From Pseudoluteimonas sp044226035 (GTDB lineage Bacteria; Pseudomonadota; Gammaproteobacteria; Xanthomonadales; Xanthomonadaceae), in contig JBGAHT010000005.1 in the NCBI GenBank assembly GCA_044226035.1, positions 1 to 64,000 of the forward strand: a DNA stretch of 64,000 nt, written 5' to 3'. This document shows positions 41,330 to 51,015 of this stretch, one piece after another. The notes beneath the pieces are model-generated. The model saw only the letters and a program-made list of their open reading frames with translations, searched no databases and had not been told where the DNA came from. A program made the position numbers and the translations under genes. Numbering within the stretch: position 1 is the stretch's first letter; each line of letters begins with the position of its first letter.

Positions 41330-43194
41330 GCATGCTGCCGAAGAACCCGTTCGCCCGGCGCCAGCAGAAGCAGAACCCGGCGCGCACCGCGACGCCGGCG
41401 CGCCCGCGCGCGCAGCGCGGCGGCTTCAACCTGCGCGGGCGCCTGGCGCTGGTCTGCGGCGGCCTGGGCCTGTGTTCGCTGGCGCTGATCGGGCGCGCGG
41501 TCGACCTGCAGCTGGTCGACAACGAGTTCTACCGCAAGCAGGGCGACGAGCGCTTCCTGCGCGAACTCGAGATCCCGACCACGCGCGGCATGATCACCGA
41601 CCGCAACGGCGAGCCGCTCGCGGTGTCGACGCCGGTCGAATCGATCTGGGCGAACCCGCAGGAGCTTTCGCGCAACCCCGACCGCCTGCCGGAACTGGCG
41701 CGCGCGCTCGGCGTGCCCGCCGATTACCTGACGCGCAAGGTCCTGCAGCGTTCGGACAAGGAGTTCATGTGGCTGCAGCGGCGGATGAACCCCGCCGTGG
41801 CCAGGCGGATCGTCGCGCTCGACATCCCGGGCGTGTTCTCGCAGCGCGAATTCCGCCGCTTCTACCCGCAGGGCGAGGCGCTGGCGCACGTGCTCGGCTT
41901 CACCAACATCGACGACGAAGGGCAGGAGGGGGTCGAACTCGCGTTCGACGACTGGCTGCGCGGCAAGCCGGGGATGGAGAAGGTGATCCGCGACCGCCGC
42001 GGGCGCATCGTCGAGAACGTCGACCTGGTGCAGCCGGCGACGCCGGGGCGCGACCTCACCCTCAGCATCGACCGGCGCATCCAGTACCTGGCCTACCGCG
42101 AGCTCAAGCGGCAGCTGCTGGAAAGCGGCGCGAGCAGCGGCTCGGCGGTGGTGCTCGACATCGCCACCGGCGAGGTGCTGGCGATGGCGAACGTGCCCTC
42201 GTTCAACCCGAACGCGGTGGAAACCGGCAATCGCGACGCGCACCGCAACCGCGCGATCACCGACACGTTCGAACCGGGTTCGACCGCCAAGCCGTTGACC
42301 GTCGCCGCGGCGCTGGAAGCGGGCGTGATCACCCCGCACACGCTGTTCAACACCAGCCCGGGCTGGATCCCGAACGGCAAGTACCGCACCACCGACACCC
42401 ACAACTACGGCACGCTCGACACCACCGGCGTGATCCGCAAGAGCTCGAACGTCGGCGCGTCGCTGATCGCGCGGCGCCTGAGCGACCAGCAGTTCTACGA
42501 CTTCTTCCACAAGATGGGTTACGGCGCCAGCACCCACAGCGGGTTCCCGGGCGAATCGCCGGGTTCGTTGCCCGCGCCGTCGCGCTGGAGCGGCACCAGC
42601 AAGCAGACCATGTCCTACGGCTACGGCATGTCGGTCACGCCGCTGCAGGTCGCGCGCGCGTACGCGGCCATCGCCAACGGCGGGCGCGCGATCCAGCCGA
42701 CCTTCGTCAAGGGCGAACGCAACGAACCGGTGCAACTCCTCGACCCGAAGATCGCGGGCGAGGTGATGAAGATGATGCAGACGGTCACCGAGCCCGGCGG
42801 CACCGCGACGCAGGCCGCGATCCTCGGCTACCACGTCGCCGGCAAGACCGGCACCTCGCGCGTGGCCCATGCCGGCGGTTATTCGCGCGAGTACACGGCG
42901 TTCTTCGCCGGCGTGGTGCCGGTGGACAACCCGCGCTTCGCGATGGCGGTGGTGATCAAGAATCCCACCCAGGGCTCGTACTACGGCGGCCTGGTCGCGG
43001 GCCCGGTCTTCCACAACGTGATGGAAGGCGCGCTGCGGCTGATGGACGTGCCGCCCGACGACATCGACGCCTGGCTCGCCGCGCAGTCCGCGGCGGAAGC
43101 GAAGGCGCGCGGCGGCAAGCCCGCGCCCGCGGTGGCGGCGGCGCCGGTCGATGGCGGGCCGGGCAACGACGACGTGCAGGCGGTGACGCCGTGA
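41326..43194 (+). CDS. ftsI: Septal peptidoglycan transpeptidase FtsI (PBP3)
   Basis: Class B penicillin-binding protein that crosslinks septal peptidoglycan with FtsW. It has 622 residues: a basic cytoplasmic tail, one membrane helix (about 45-65), the pedestal domain with RGMITDRNGEPLAVSTPV, and the transpeptidase domain. Catalytic motifs are SxxK at Ser319-Thr-Ala-Lys322, SxN at Ser373-Ser-Asn375 and KTG at 507-509. The C-terminus is Ala/Pro-rich. Confidence 0.96.
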   Translation: MSMLPKNPFARRQQKQNPARTATPARPRAQRGGFNLRGRLALVCGGLGLCSLALIGRAVDLQLVDNEFYRKQGDERFLRELEIPTTRGMITDRNGEPLAVSTPVESIWANPQELSRNPDRLPELARALGVPADYLTRKVLQRSDKEFMWLQRRMNPAVARRIVALDIPGVFSQREFRRFYPQGEALAHVLGFTNIDDEGQEGVELAFDDWLRGKPGMEKVIRDRRGRIVENVDLVQPATPGRDLTLSIDRRIQYLAYRELKRQLLESGASSGSAVVLDIATGEVLAMANVPSFNPNAVETGNRDAHRNRAITDTFEPGSTAKPLTVAAALEAGVITPHTLFNTSPGWIPNGKYRTTDTHNYGTLDTTGVIRKSSNVGASLIARRLSDQQFYDFFHKMGYGASTHSGFPGESPGSLPAPSRWSGTSKQTMSYGYGMSVTPLQVARAYAAIANGGRAIQPTFVKGERNEPVQLLDPKIAGEVMKMMQTVTEPGGTATQAAILGYHVAGKTGTSRVAHAGGYSREYTAFFAGVVPVDNPRFAMAVVIKNPTQGSYYGGLVAGPVFHNVMEGALRLMDVPPDDIDAWLAAQSAAEAKARGGKPAPAVAAAPVDGGPGNDDVQAVTP

Positions 43195-44675
43195 GCCGCG
43201 CGATGCTGCTCGCCGAACTGCTGCCGGATGTCGCCGGCATCCCGGGCGAACTGGTGATCACCGGCCTGGTGCAGGACAGCCGCCAGTTGGCCCCGGGCGA
43301 TGCGTTCGTCGCGGTGCTTCCCGCGCGGCAGGAAGTGCCGTCCACGCACGGGCTCAACTTCGCCGCGCAGGCGCGCGCCGCCGGCGCCAGCGCGATCCTG
43401 TTCGAACCGCCGGCGCCGGCGAACATCGCGGTGCCCGTCGATGCGATCGCGGTTCCCGGCCTGGTTTCGCGCATGGGCGAGATGGCCGACCGCTTCCACG
43501 GCGAACCCTCGCGCGCGATGCGCGTGGTCGGCGTCACCGGCACCAACGGCAAGACCTCCACCGTGCAATTGCTGGCGCAGGCGTGGACGCTGCAGGGCCG
43601 GCGCGCGGGCACCATCGGCACGCTCGGCGCGGGCCTGTACGGCGCGACCGCGCTGACCGGCTTCACCACGCCGCTGGTGCTGCAGGTGCACGCGCTGCTC
43701 GCCGGCCTGCGCGACGCCGGCGCGGACGCGGTGGCGATGGAGGTGAGCTCGCACGCGCTCGACCAGGGCCGCACCGACCACGTGCGCTTCGAGGTCGCCG
43801 CGTTCACCAACCTCACCCGCGACCACCTCGACTACCACGGCGACATGGCCGCCTACGCCGCGGCGAAAGCGAAGCTGTTCGCGTGGCCGGGCCTGCGCGC
43901 GGCGGTGTTGAACCTCGACGATGCCTTCGGCCGCGAACTGTTCGCGGCGTTGCCGGCATCGGTGCGCGCCATCGGCGTCAGCGCCGCCGGCCGCGAGGAC
44001 GCGGACATCCGCGCGGAAAACCTCAACCTCGACGGCAACGGCATCGGCTTCGAGCTCGTGGCCGACGGCGTGCGCCATCGCGTCGCCTCGCCGCTGCTCG
44101 GCCGCTTCAACGCCGACAACCTGCTCGCGGTCGCCGGCGTGCTGCGCGCGCTCGGCGCCGAACCCGCGGCGATCGCGTCGCTGCTGTCCGAACTGCAGCC
44201 CATCCACGGCCGCATGAACCGCCTCGGCGGCAACGGCAAGCCGGTGGTGGTGGTCGATTACGCGCACACGCCCGATGCGCTGGAACAGGCGCTGTCCTCG
44301 CTGCGCGCGCACGCGCACGGACGCTTGCTGTGCGTGTTCGGCTGCGGCGGCGAACGCGACGCCGGCAAGCGCCCGCAGATGGCGGCGATCGCCGAACGCC
44401 TCGCCGACGGCGTGATCGTCACCGACGACAACCCGCGCGGCGAGGACGGCGACGCCATCGTCGCCGACATCCTGCGCGGCTTCGCCGATGCCTCGCGCGT
44501 GCTGGTCGAACGCGACCGCGCGCGCGCGATCGGGCTGGCGGTCGATGCCGCCAACGCCGACGACATCGTGCTCGTCGCCGGCAAGGGCCACGAGCCCTAC
44601 CAGGAAATCGCCGGCGTGCGCCATGCGTTCGACGACACCGAGGTCGCGAAGGCGGCACTGGAGCGGCGCGCATGA
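43191..44675 (+). CDS. murE: UDP-MurNAc-tripeptide synthetase MurE (meso-DAP adding)
   Basis: Adds the third residue of the peptidoglycan stem. The GTG at 43191 overlaps the ftsI stop and gives 494 residues; an ATG at 43203 is the alternative. The N-terminal substrate motif is VQDSRQLAPGDAFVAV, the P-loop GTNGKTST near 116-123, and the DDNPRGED box near 412-419 marks meso-diaminopimelate specificity. The catalytic Lys lies in the segment AYAAAKAKLF. Confidence 0.95.
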   Translation: MSRAMLLAELLPDVAGIPGELVITGLVQDSRQLAPGDAFVAVLPARQEVPSTHGLNFAAQARAAGASAILFEPPAPANIAVPVDAIAVPGLVSRMGEMADRFHGEPSRAMRVVGVTGTNGKTSTVQLLAQAWTLQGRRAGTIGTLGAGLYGATALTGFTTPLVLQVHALLAGLRDAGADAVAMEVSSHALDQGRTDHVRFEVAAFTNLTRDHLDYHGDMAAYAAAKAKLFAWPGLRAAVLNLDDAFGRELFAALPASVRAIGVSAAGREDADIRAENLNLDGNGIGFELVADGVRHRVASPLLGRFNADNLLAVAGVLRALGAEPAAIASLLSELQPIHGRMNRLGGNGKPVVVVDYAHTPDALEQALSSLRAHAHGRLLCVFGCGGERDAGKRPQMAAIAERLADGVIVTDDNPRGEDGDAIVADILRGFADASRVLVERDRARAIGLAVDAANADDIVLVAGKGHEPYQEIAGVRHAFDDTEVAKAALERRA

Positions 44676-46088
44676 AGCCGCTTCGGCTCGCGCAGCTCGC
44701 GCAATGGTGCGCCTCCCCCGCAGGCGGGGGAGGGAGGCGAGCGCGCAGCGCGAGCGGGAGGGGGCGTCTTGTTCGTGGCGCTGAAGGGCGGGAACTTCGA
44801 CGGCCACGAACACGTCGCCAACGCCGCGGCGCGCGGTGCGGTCGCCGCACTCGTCTCGCGCGAGCTCGAAATCGATCTTCCGCAGGTGGTGGTCGCCGAC
44901 ACCGAACGCGCGCTGGGCGCGTTCGCCGCCGCCATGCAGGAACGGCGCGCCACGAAAGTGCTCGCGGTCACCGGCAGCAACGGCAAGACCAGCGTGAAAT
45001 CGCTGCTGCTGGCGATCCTCGCGCACGCCGGGGAGGCCTACGCCAACCCCGGCAACCGCAACAACGAGATCGGCCTGCCGCTGGCGGTGATCGAAGCGCC
45101 CGACGACGCCGATTTCGCGGTGTACGAGATGGGCGCGGGCAAGCCCGGCGACATCGCCTACCTCACCGGCATCGCGCGGCCCGACGTCGCGCTGGTGAAC
45201 AACATCGCGCCCGCGCACCTCGAGCGCATGGGCAGCCTGCTCGGCGTCGCCGACACCAAGGCCGCGATCTACGACGCGCTGCCGGCGCAGGGCGTCGCGG
45301 TCATCAACGCCGACGACGCGTTCGCGCCATTCTTCGAACAGCGCGTCTTCGCCGATCGCGCGCAAGGCCGCCGCATCCTCCGCTTCGGCCTCGACGCCAG
45401 CGCCGAGGTCACCGCGCGCGACATCGTGGCGAACGCGGACGGATCGGAATTCACCCTGGCCACGCCGGCCGGGGAAACGCGGATCGAACTCGCGCTTCCC
45501 GGCCGCCACAGCGTGCGCAATGCGCTCGCCGCGGCAGCGATGGCGCTGGGCGCGGGCGTGCCGCTGGACGCGATCCGCGCCGGGCTCGGCGAAGCGCGCG
45601 CGGTCGCCGGCCGGCTCGTGCGCCACCGCCTCGGCAACGGCGCGCTGCTGATCGACGACAGCTACAACGCCAACCCCGGTTCGCTCGACGCGGCCATCGA
45701 CATGCTCGCCTCCGCCGGCGGCGAAGCATGGCTGGTGCTCGGCGACATGCGCGAACTCGGCGCCGACGCCGAAGCGCTGCATGCGGCCGCGGGCCGGCGC
45801 GCGAAGGCCGCGGGCATCGCGCGGCTGTATGCGCTCGGCCCACTGAGCGCGGCGACGGCCGAAGCCTTCGGCGCGGGTGCGCGCCATTTCGATTCGCACC
45901 AGGCGCTGGCCGATGCATTGAAAGCCGGGATCGGGGATTGGGGATCGGGGATGGGGAAAAGCGGCGCTTCGGCGAATCCCGAATCCCGAATCGCGGCTCT
46001 CGGCATCCTGGTGAAAGGCTCGCGCGGCAGCGCGATGGACCGCGTGGTCGCGATCCTGCTCGAGGGGGAATCGAAGCATGCTGCTTGA
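44672..46088 (+). CDS. murF: UDP-MurNAc-pentapeptide synthetase MurF, N-terminus disrupted by a repeat
   Basis: Adds D-Ala-D-Ala to UDP-MurNAc-tripeptide. The normal start is intact (ATG 44672 overlapping murE; MKPLRLAQLAQWC), but a CCTCCCCCG-type repeat (44712-44765) then replaces the roughly 25 residues that should carry the TDTR substrate motif, and the downstream MurF sequence (LFVALKGGNFDGHEHV onward) is in the +1 frame. Removing one G from the run at 44760-44764 would rejoin the frames. The downstream part alone opens at TTG 44769, 439 residues, with GGGAGGGGG just before it. P-loop GSNGKTSVKSLL is intact. A second in-frame repeat lies at 45926-45994. Essential gene, so either an error in the sequence or an unusual MurF. 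Confidence 0.85.
44712..44765. repeat. CCTCCCCCG-type repeat in murF N-terminal region
   Basis: CCTCCCCCGC, an AG loop and GCGGGGGAGG form a perfect 10-bp hairpin, followed by GAGGCGAGCGCGCAGCGCGA and GCGGGAGGGGGCG. It is a divergent member of the CCCTCTCCC family. The homopolymer runs of C and G make it a likely place for sequencing error. Confidence 0.82.
45926..45994. repeat. GGGATCGGGGATT-type inverted repeat inside murF
   Basis: GGGATCGGGGATTGGGGATC-type units on the left face GAATCCCGAATCCCGAATCG on the right around a short loop. It is translated in frame as GIGDWGSGMGKSGASANPES and lies in the C-terminal domain just before the conserved LVKGSRGSAMDRV. Related to the element in purL. 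Confidence 0.85.
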
Positions 46089-47160
46089 ACTGACCCGCTG
46101 GCTGGAACAGCTGCAGCGCCTGTTCGGGCTGTTCAACTACCTCACCTTCCGCGGCATCCTCAGCGCGCTCACCGCGCTGTCGCTGTCGCTGTGGTGGGGC
46201 CCGGCGATGATCCGCAAGCTGGCCGAATTCAAGGGCCAGCCGATCCGCACCGACGGCCCGCAGACGCACTTCACCAAGGCCGGCACGCCGACCATGGGCG
46301 GCGCGCTGATCCTGCTGACGGTGCTCGCCTCGGTGCTGCTGTGGGCCGACCTGCGCAACAAGTACGTGTGGGTCGTGCTCGCGGTGATGATCGGCTTCGG
46401 CGCGATCGGCTGGTACGACGACTGGGTGAAGATCGTCCGCCGCGACCCGAACGGGATGAAGTCGCGCTGGAAGTACCTGTGCCAGTCGCTGCTCGGGCTC
46501 GCCGCCGGCATCTACCTCTACGCCTACGCCGACGTGCCGGCCGCGACCACGTTCTACGTGCCGCTGTTCAAGTCGGTGGCGCTGCCGCTGGCGGGCATCG
46601 GCTTCGTCGCCATCGCCTATTTCTGGATCGTCGGCTTCTCCAACGCGGTCAACCTCACCGACGGCCTCGACGGCCTCGCGATCATGCCGTCGGTGCTGGT
46701 CGCCTGCGCGCTCGGCATCTTCGCCTACGCCTCGGGCCACGCCGAATTCTCCAGGTACCTGCAGATCCCGTCGGTGCCCGGCGCGGGCGAGCTGGTGGTG
46801 ATCTGCGCCGCGATCGCCGGCGCCGGCCTCGGCTTCCTGTGGTTCAACACCTATCCGGCGATGGTGTTCATGGGCGACATCGGCGCGCTCGCGCTGGGCG
46901 CCGTGCTCGGCACCATCGCGGTGATCGTGCGCCAGGAACTGGTGCTGGTGATCATGGGCGGCATCTTCGTCATCGAAACGCTGTCGGTGATGATCCAGGT
47001 GGCCTCGTTCAAGCTCACCGGCAAGCGCGTGTTCCGGATGGCGCCGATCCACCACCACTTCGAGCTCAAGGGCTGGCCGGAGCCGCGCGTGATCGTGCGC
47101 TTCTGGATCATCTCGGTCGTGCTCGTCCTCGTCGGCCTCGCCACGCTGAAGGTGCGCTGA
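46078..47160 (+). CDS. mraY: Phospho-N-acetylmuramoyl-pentapeptide transferase MraY
   Basis: Transfers phospho-MurNAc-pentapeptide to undecaprenyl phosphate, forming lipid I at the inner membrane. It has 360 residues and about ten membrane helices. Family motifs are GTPTMGG in TKAGTPTMGGALIL, the Asp pair in GWYDDWVKI, NLTDGLDGLA, and the histidine box IHHHFELKGWPE. It overlaps the murF end by 11 bp. Confidence 0.97.
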   Translation: MLLELTRWLEQLQRLFGLFNYLTFRGILSALTALSLSLWWGPAMIRKLAEFKGQPIRTDGPQTHFTKAGTPTMGGALILLTVLASVLLWADLRNKYVWVVLAVMIGFGAIGWYDDWVKIVRRDPNGMKSRWKYLCQSLLGLAAGIYLYAYADVPAATTFYVPLFKSVALPLAGIGFVAIAYFWIVGFSNAVNLTDGLDGLAIMPSVLVACALGIFAYASGHAEFSRYLQIPSVPGAGELVVICAAIAGAGLGFLWFNTYPAMVFMGDIGALALGAVLGTIAVIVRQELVLVIMGGIFVIETLSVMIQVASFKLTGKRVFRMAPIHHHFELKGWPEPRVIVRFWIISVVLVLVGLATLKVR

Positions 47161-48455
47161 TGGAAGAAATCCGCCAGGCGACGAGGCTGGACGCGATCGA
47201 AGGGCGCTTCGACCCGTGGCTGCTGGGCGCGTCGATCGCGCTGGCCTGCTTCGGCGTGGTCATGGTCGCGTCCAGTTCCATCGCCATCGGCGAAGGCCTG
47301 CACGTCGGGCCGTTCTACTTCCTCGAGAAGCACCTGATGTTCCTCGCCGGCGGCGTCGTGCTGGCGCTGGTCGCGATGCGCACCGAGCTCAAGCAGGTCG
47401 AGAAGTACAACCAGATCCTGCTGCTCGCCTGCTTCGCGTTGCTGCTGCTGGTGTTCGTGCCGGGGCTGGGCGTGCGCGTCAACGGCGCGCGGCGCTGGGT
47501 GAACCTGCTGGTGCTGCGCTTCCAGGTGGTGGAGGCGGTGAAGGTGATGTACATCGTGTGGCTCTCGAGCTACCTCGTGCGCTTCCGCGACGAGGTCAAT
47601 GCGACCTGGGGCGCGATGCTGAAGCCGCTCGGCGTCGCGACGGCGCTGGTCGCGCTGCTGATCCTGCAGCCGGACTTCGGTTCGCTCTCGCTGATCCTCG
47701 CGATCACCGCCGGCATGCTGATCCTCGGCGGCGTGCACTTGCCGAAGATGGCGGCGCCGGTGGTGGTCGGCCTGCCGATCCTCGCCGCGATCGCCATCGC
47801 CGAACCCTACCGCATCCGCCGCTTCACCTCGTTCTGGAACCCGTGGTCGGATCCGTTCGACAGCGGCTACCAGCTCACCAATGCGCTGATGGCGGTGGGC
47901 CGCGGCGAATTCTGGGGCGTCGGCCTCGGCGGCTCGGTGCAGAAGCTGTCGTACCTGCCGGAGGCGCATACCGACTTCATCATGGCCGTGATCGCCGAGG
48001 AACTCGGTTTCTTCGGCGTGTGCCTGGTCGTCGCGCTGTACGCGCTGCTCGCCGGCCGCGCGTTCTGGGTCGGCTACAAGTGCGTGGAGATGCGGCGGCA
48101 TTTCGCCGGCTACATCGCGTTCGGCATCGCGCTGTGGATGAGCCTGCAGAGCTTCGTCTCGATCGGCGTGAACTTCGGCCTGCTGCCGACCAAGGGCCTG
48201 ACCTTGCCGCTGATTTCCTCGGGCGGCTCCAGCGTGCTGATGACCTGCGCCGCGCTCGGCCTGTTGCTGCGCGTCTCCTACGAATACGAACGCGCGCAGC
48301 GCCAAGTCGCGCTGCTGCGCGGCGAAGCGCAGCGCGCGTCGGCCGGTTCGCCGGCGACCGCGCAGCCCGCGCCGGCGGATGTCGCGCCGGTGCGCGGCAC
48401 CAGCCGCCTGCGCTCGCGGATCGAACCCGTGCTGGGCGCGAGGAAGGGCGCATGA
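47160..48455 (+). CDS. ftsW: Septal peptidoglycan glycosyltransferase FtsW
   Basis: SEDS polymerase that builds septal glycan strands together with FtsI. It has 431 residues and about ten membrane helices. Recognisable blocks are RRWVNLLVLRFQVVEAVKV, LILQPDFGSLSLIL with the family Asp, PEAHTDFIMAVIAEELGF and the signature NFGLLPTKGLTLPLISSGGSS. The cytoplasmic tail is Ala/Pro/Arg-rich. Its start shares one base with the mraY stop. Confidence 0.96.
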   Translation: MEEIRQATRLDAIEGRFDPWLLGASIALACFGVVMVASSSIAIGEGLHVGPFYFLEKHLMFLAGGVVLALVAMRTELKQVEKYNQILLLACFALLLLVFVPGLGVRVNGARRWVNLLVLRFQVVEAVKVMYIVWLSSYLVRFRDEVNATWGAMLKPLGVATALVALLILQPDFGSLSLILAITAGMLILGGVHLPKMAAPVVVGLPILAAIAIAEPYRIRRFTSFWNPWSDPFDSGYQLTNALMAVGRGEFWGVGLGGSVQKLSYLPEAHTDFIMAVIAEELGFFGVCLVVALYALLAGRAFWVGYKCVEMRRHFAGYIAFGIALWMSLQSFVSIGVNFGLLPTKGLTLPLISSGGSSVLMTCAALGLLLRVSYEYERAQRQVALLRGEAQRASAGSPATAQPAPADVAPVRGTSRLRSRIEPVLGARKGA

Positions 48456-49573
48456 GCATTCATGCGAATCCCTCGCAAAAGCCCGCAGGTCCATGTGCGG
48501 AGTCTTCAAATAACGCGCCCGTGATGATCCTCGCCGGCGGCACCGGCGGCCACATCTTCCCCGGCCTCGCGGTCGCGGCGGCGTTGCGCGCGCGCAGCGT
48601 GCCGGTGGCGTGGCTCGGCGCCGATGGCGCGATGGAAACGCGGCTGGTGCCGCAGCACGGCATCGAACTCGACACCATCGCGGTCAAGGGCTTGCGCGGC
48701 AAGGGCATCGCCACCTTGCTCGGCGCGCCGGTACGGGTGCTGGCCGCGGTGCGCGCCGCCGCGCGCGTGCTGCGCGCGAAGCAGCCGCGCGCGGTGCTGA
48801 GCTTCGGCGGCTACGCCTCCGGTCCTGGCGGCATCGCCGCGCGCCTCGCCGGCCTGCCGCTGCTGGTGCACGAACAGAACCGCGCGCCGGGGCTGACCAA
48901 CCGCGTGCTGTCGAAATTCGCGCGTCGGGTGCTGGTCGGTTTCCCGCAGACCTTCGCCGGCGAGGAAGTCGTGGGCAACCCGGTGCGCACCGAGATCGCC
49001 GCGATCGCGCCGCCGGCGCAGCGCTTCGCCGGCCGCGCTGGCGCGCTGCGCCTGCTCGTGCTCGGCGGCAGCCAGGGCGCGCGCGCATTGAACGCCGCGG
49101 TGCCGCAGGCGATCGCATCGTTGCAGGGAATCGCGTTCGATATTCGCCACCAATGCGGCGAGAAGATGCTCGATGACGCGCGCCGCGCCTACGCGGATGC
49201 GAACGTCGCCGCGTCCGTCGAACCCTTCATCGCCGACATGGCCGCGGCCTACGCCTGGGCCGACCTCGTGGTCTGCCGCGCCGGCGCGTTGACCCTGGCC
49301 GAACTCTGCGCCGCCGGCGTCGGCAGCGTGCTGGTGCCGTTCCCGCAGGCGGTCGACGACCACCAGACCCGCAACGCCGAATACCTGGTCGAACGCGGCG
49401 CGGCGCTGCTGTTCGCGCAGGACGCCCGGCTCGCGGACAACCTCGCGCAGGCCTTGCGCGGACTCGCCGCCGATCCGCAACGGCGCCTCGCCATGGCCGA
49501 GGCCGCGCGTTCCATCGCGCTGCCCGACGCCGCGGAAAAAGTCGCCGACATCGTGTTGCAGGAGGCCGCATGA
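48452..49573 (+). CDS. murG: Lipid II synthase MurG
   Basis: Membrane-associated GT28 glycosyltransferase that adds GlcNAc to lipid I. The product is 373 residues with the N-terminal MILAGGTGGHIFPGLAVA, the acceptor-side LSFGGYASGPGG and LVHEQNRAPGLTNRVL, and C-terminal donor-binding GGSQGARALN and CRAGALTLAEL. The first 23 residues before VMILAGGTGGH are longer than usual. It overlaps ftsW and murC by four bases each. Confidence 0.96.
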   Translation: MSIHANPSQKPAGPCAESSNNAPVMILAGGTGGHIFPGLAVAAALRARSVPVAWLGADGAMETRLVPQHGIELDTIAVKGLRGKGIATLLGAPVRVLAAVRAAARVLRAKQPRAVLSFGGYASGPGGIAARLAGLPLLVHEQNRAPGLTNRVLSKFARRVLVGFPQTFAGEEVVGNPVRTEIAAIAPPAQRFAGRAGALRLLVLGGSQGARALNAAVPQAIASLQGIAFDIRHQCGEKMLDDARRAYADANVAASVEPFIADMAAAYAWADLVVCRAGALTLAELCAAGVGSVLVPFPQAVDDHQTRNAEYLVERGAALLFAQDARLADNLAQALRGLAADPQRRLAMAEAARSIALPDAAEKVADIVLQEAA

Positions 49574-51015
49574 AGCGCAACCTGCACGGCCGCCTGCAGC
49601 ACAGCGGCGACCTCGCCAGCCAGCACCGGCGCGTGCATTTCGTCGGCATCGGCGGCGCCGGCATGAGCGGCATCGCCGAGGTGCTGTGCACGCTCGGCTA
49701 CGAGGTCTCCGGTTCGGACAACGCCGACAACGCCGCGACCCGCCGCCTCGCCGCGCTCGGCGCGCGCGTGCTGCGCGGCCATGCCGCGGCGAACGTGCTC
49801 GGCGCCGACTGCGTGGTGGTGTCGAGCGCGATCCGGCCGGACAACCCGGAACTGATGGAAGCGCGCGCGCAACGCATCCCGATCGTGCCGCGCGCGGAAA
49901 TGCTCGCGGAACTGATGCGCTTCCGCCGCGGCATCGCGGTCGCCGGCACCCACGGCAAGACCACCACCACCTCGCTCACCGCCAGCGTGCTCGGCGAAGG
50001 CGGGCTCGACCCGACCTTCGTGATCGGCGGGCAACTGCTCGCCGCCGGCGCGAACGCGCGCCTGGGCAGCGGGCAGTGGCTGGTCGCCGAGGCCGACGAA
50101 AGCGACGGCAGCTTCCTGCGCCTGAACCCGCTGGTCGCGATCGTCACCAACATCGACGCGGATCACCTGGAGAATTACGGCGGCGATTTCGCCCGCGTGC
50201 AGGCCGCGTTCAACGAATTCCTGCACCGGCTGCCGTTCTACGGCCTGGCGGTGCTGTGCATCGACGATGCGGAAGTGGCGAAGCTAGCCGCGGACATGCC
50301 GCGCCACGTCACCACCTATGGCCTCTCGCCCGAAGCGGACGTGCGCGCCGAACGCGTGCGCCAGGCCGGGGCCGCGATGCGGTTCGAGTTGTGCCTGCCG
50401 GACGGTTCGCGCACCGAGGTCGAGCTCGCGCTGCCGGGCCTGCACAACGTGCAGAACGCGCTGGCCGCGGCCGCGGTCGGCTGGCAGCTCGGGGTCGCGC
50501 CGGAGAGCATCGCGAACGCGTTCCGAAAGTTCGCCGGCATCGGCCGCCGCTTCAACATGCTGGCGAACGCGCCGCTGCCGCACGGCGGCGAAGTGACCCT
50601 GGTCGACGACTACGGTCACCACCCGCGCGAACTCGCGGCGGTGTTCGCGGCCGCGCGTGGCGGCTGGCCGGATCGCCGGCTCGTCGTCGCGTTCCAGCCG
50701 CATCGCTATTCGCGCACCCGCGACCTGTTCGACGATTTCGCCGCGGTGCTGTCCGAGGTCGACGTGCTGGTGCTGACCGAGGTGTACCCGGCAGGCGAAG
50801 CGCCGATCGCCGGCGCCGACGCGAAATCGCTGGCGCGCGCGATCCGCACCCGCGGCCGGGTCGATCCGGTGGTGGTGAACGCCGCCTCCGAACTCGCCGC
50901 GGTGCTGCCGGGCGTGCTGCGCGACGGCGACCTGGTGCTGCTGATGGGCGCGGGCGACATCGGCGCCGCGGCGCAATCGCTTGCGGCGAATGGATTCCCG
51001 GGGGAGGGCGCATGA
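49570..51015 (+). CDS. murC: UDP-N-acetylmuramate--L-alanine ligase MurC
   Basis: Adds L-Ala to UDP-MurNAc, the first stem residue. It has 481 residues: VHFVGIGGAGMSGIAEVL at the start, P-loop GTHGKTTTTS near 126-135, EADESDGSFL, and the C-terminal domain with VDDYGHHPRELAAV and FQPHRYSRT. The start and stop overlap neighbours. Confidence 0.97.
   Translation: MKRNLHGRLQHSGDLASQHRRVHFVGIGGAGMSGIAEVLCTLGYEVSGSDNADNAATRRLAALGARVLRGHAAANVLGADCVVVSSAIRPDNPELMEARAQRIPIVPRAEMLAELMRFRRGIAVAGTHGKTTTTSLTASVLGEGGLDPTFVIGGQLLAAGANARLGSGQWLVAEADESDGSFLRLNPLVAIVTNIDADHLENYGGDFARVQAAFNEFLHRLPFYGLAVLCIDDAEVAKLAADMPRHVTTYGLSPEADVRAERVRQAGAAMRFELCLPDGSRTEVELALPGLHNVQNALAAAAVGWQLGVAPESIANAFRKFAGIGRRFNMLANAPLPHGGEVTLVDDYGHHPRELAAVFAAARGGWPDRRLVVAFQPHRYSRTRDLFDDFAAVLSEVDVLVLTEVYPAGEAPIAGADAKSLARAIRTRGRVDPVVVNAASELAAVLPGVLRDGDLVLLMGAGDIGAAAQSLAANGFPGEGA

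Noticed and set aside
42981..46136. A 1051-residue minus-strand frame across murE and murF
   Set aside because: It runs antisense to well identified dcw genes and has no domain; high GC keeps such frames open.
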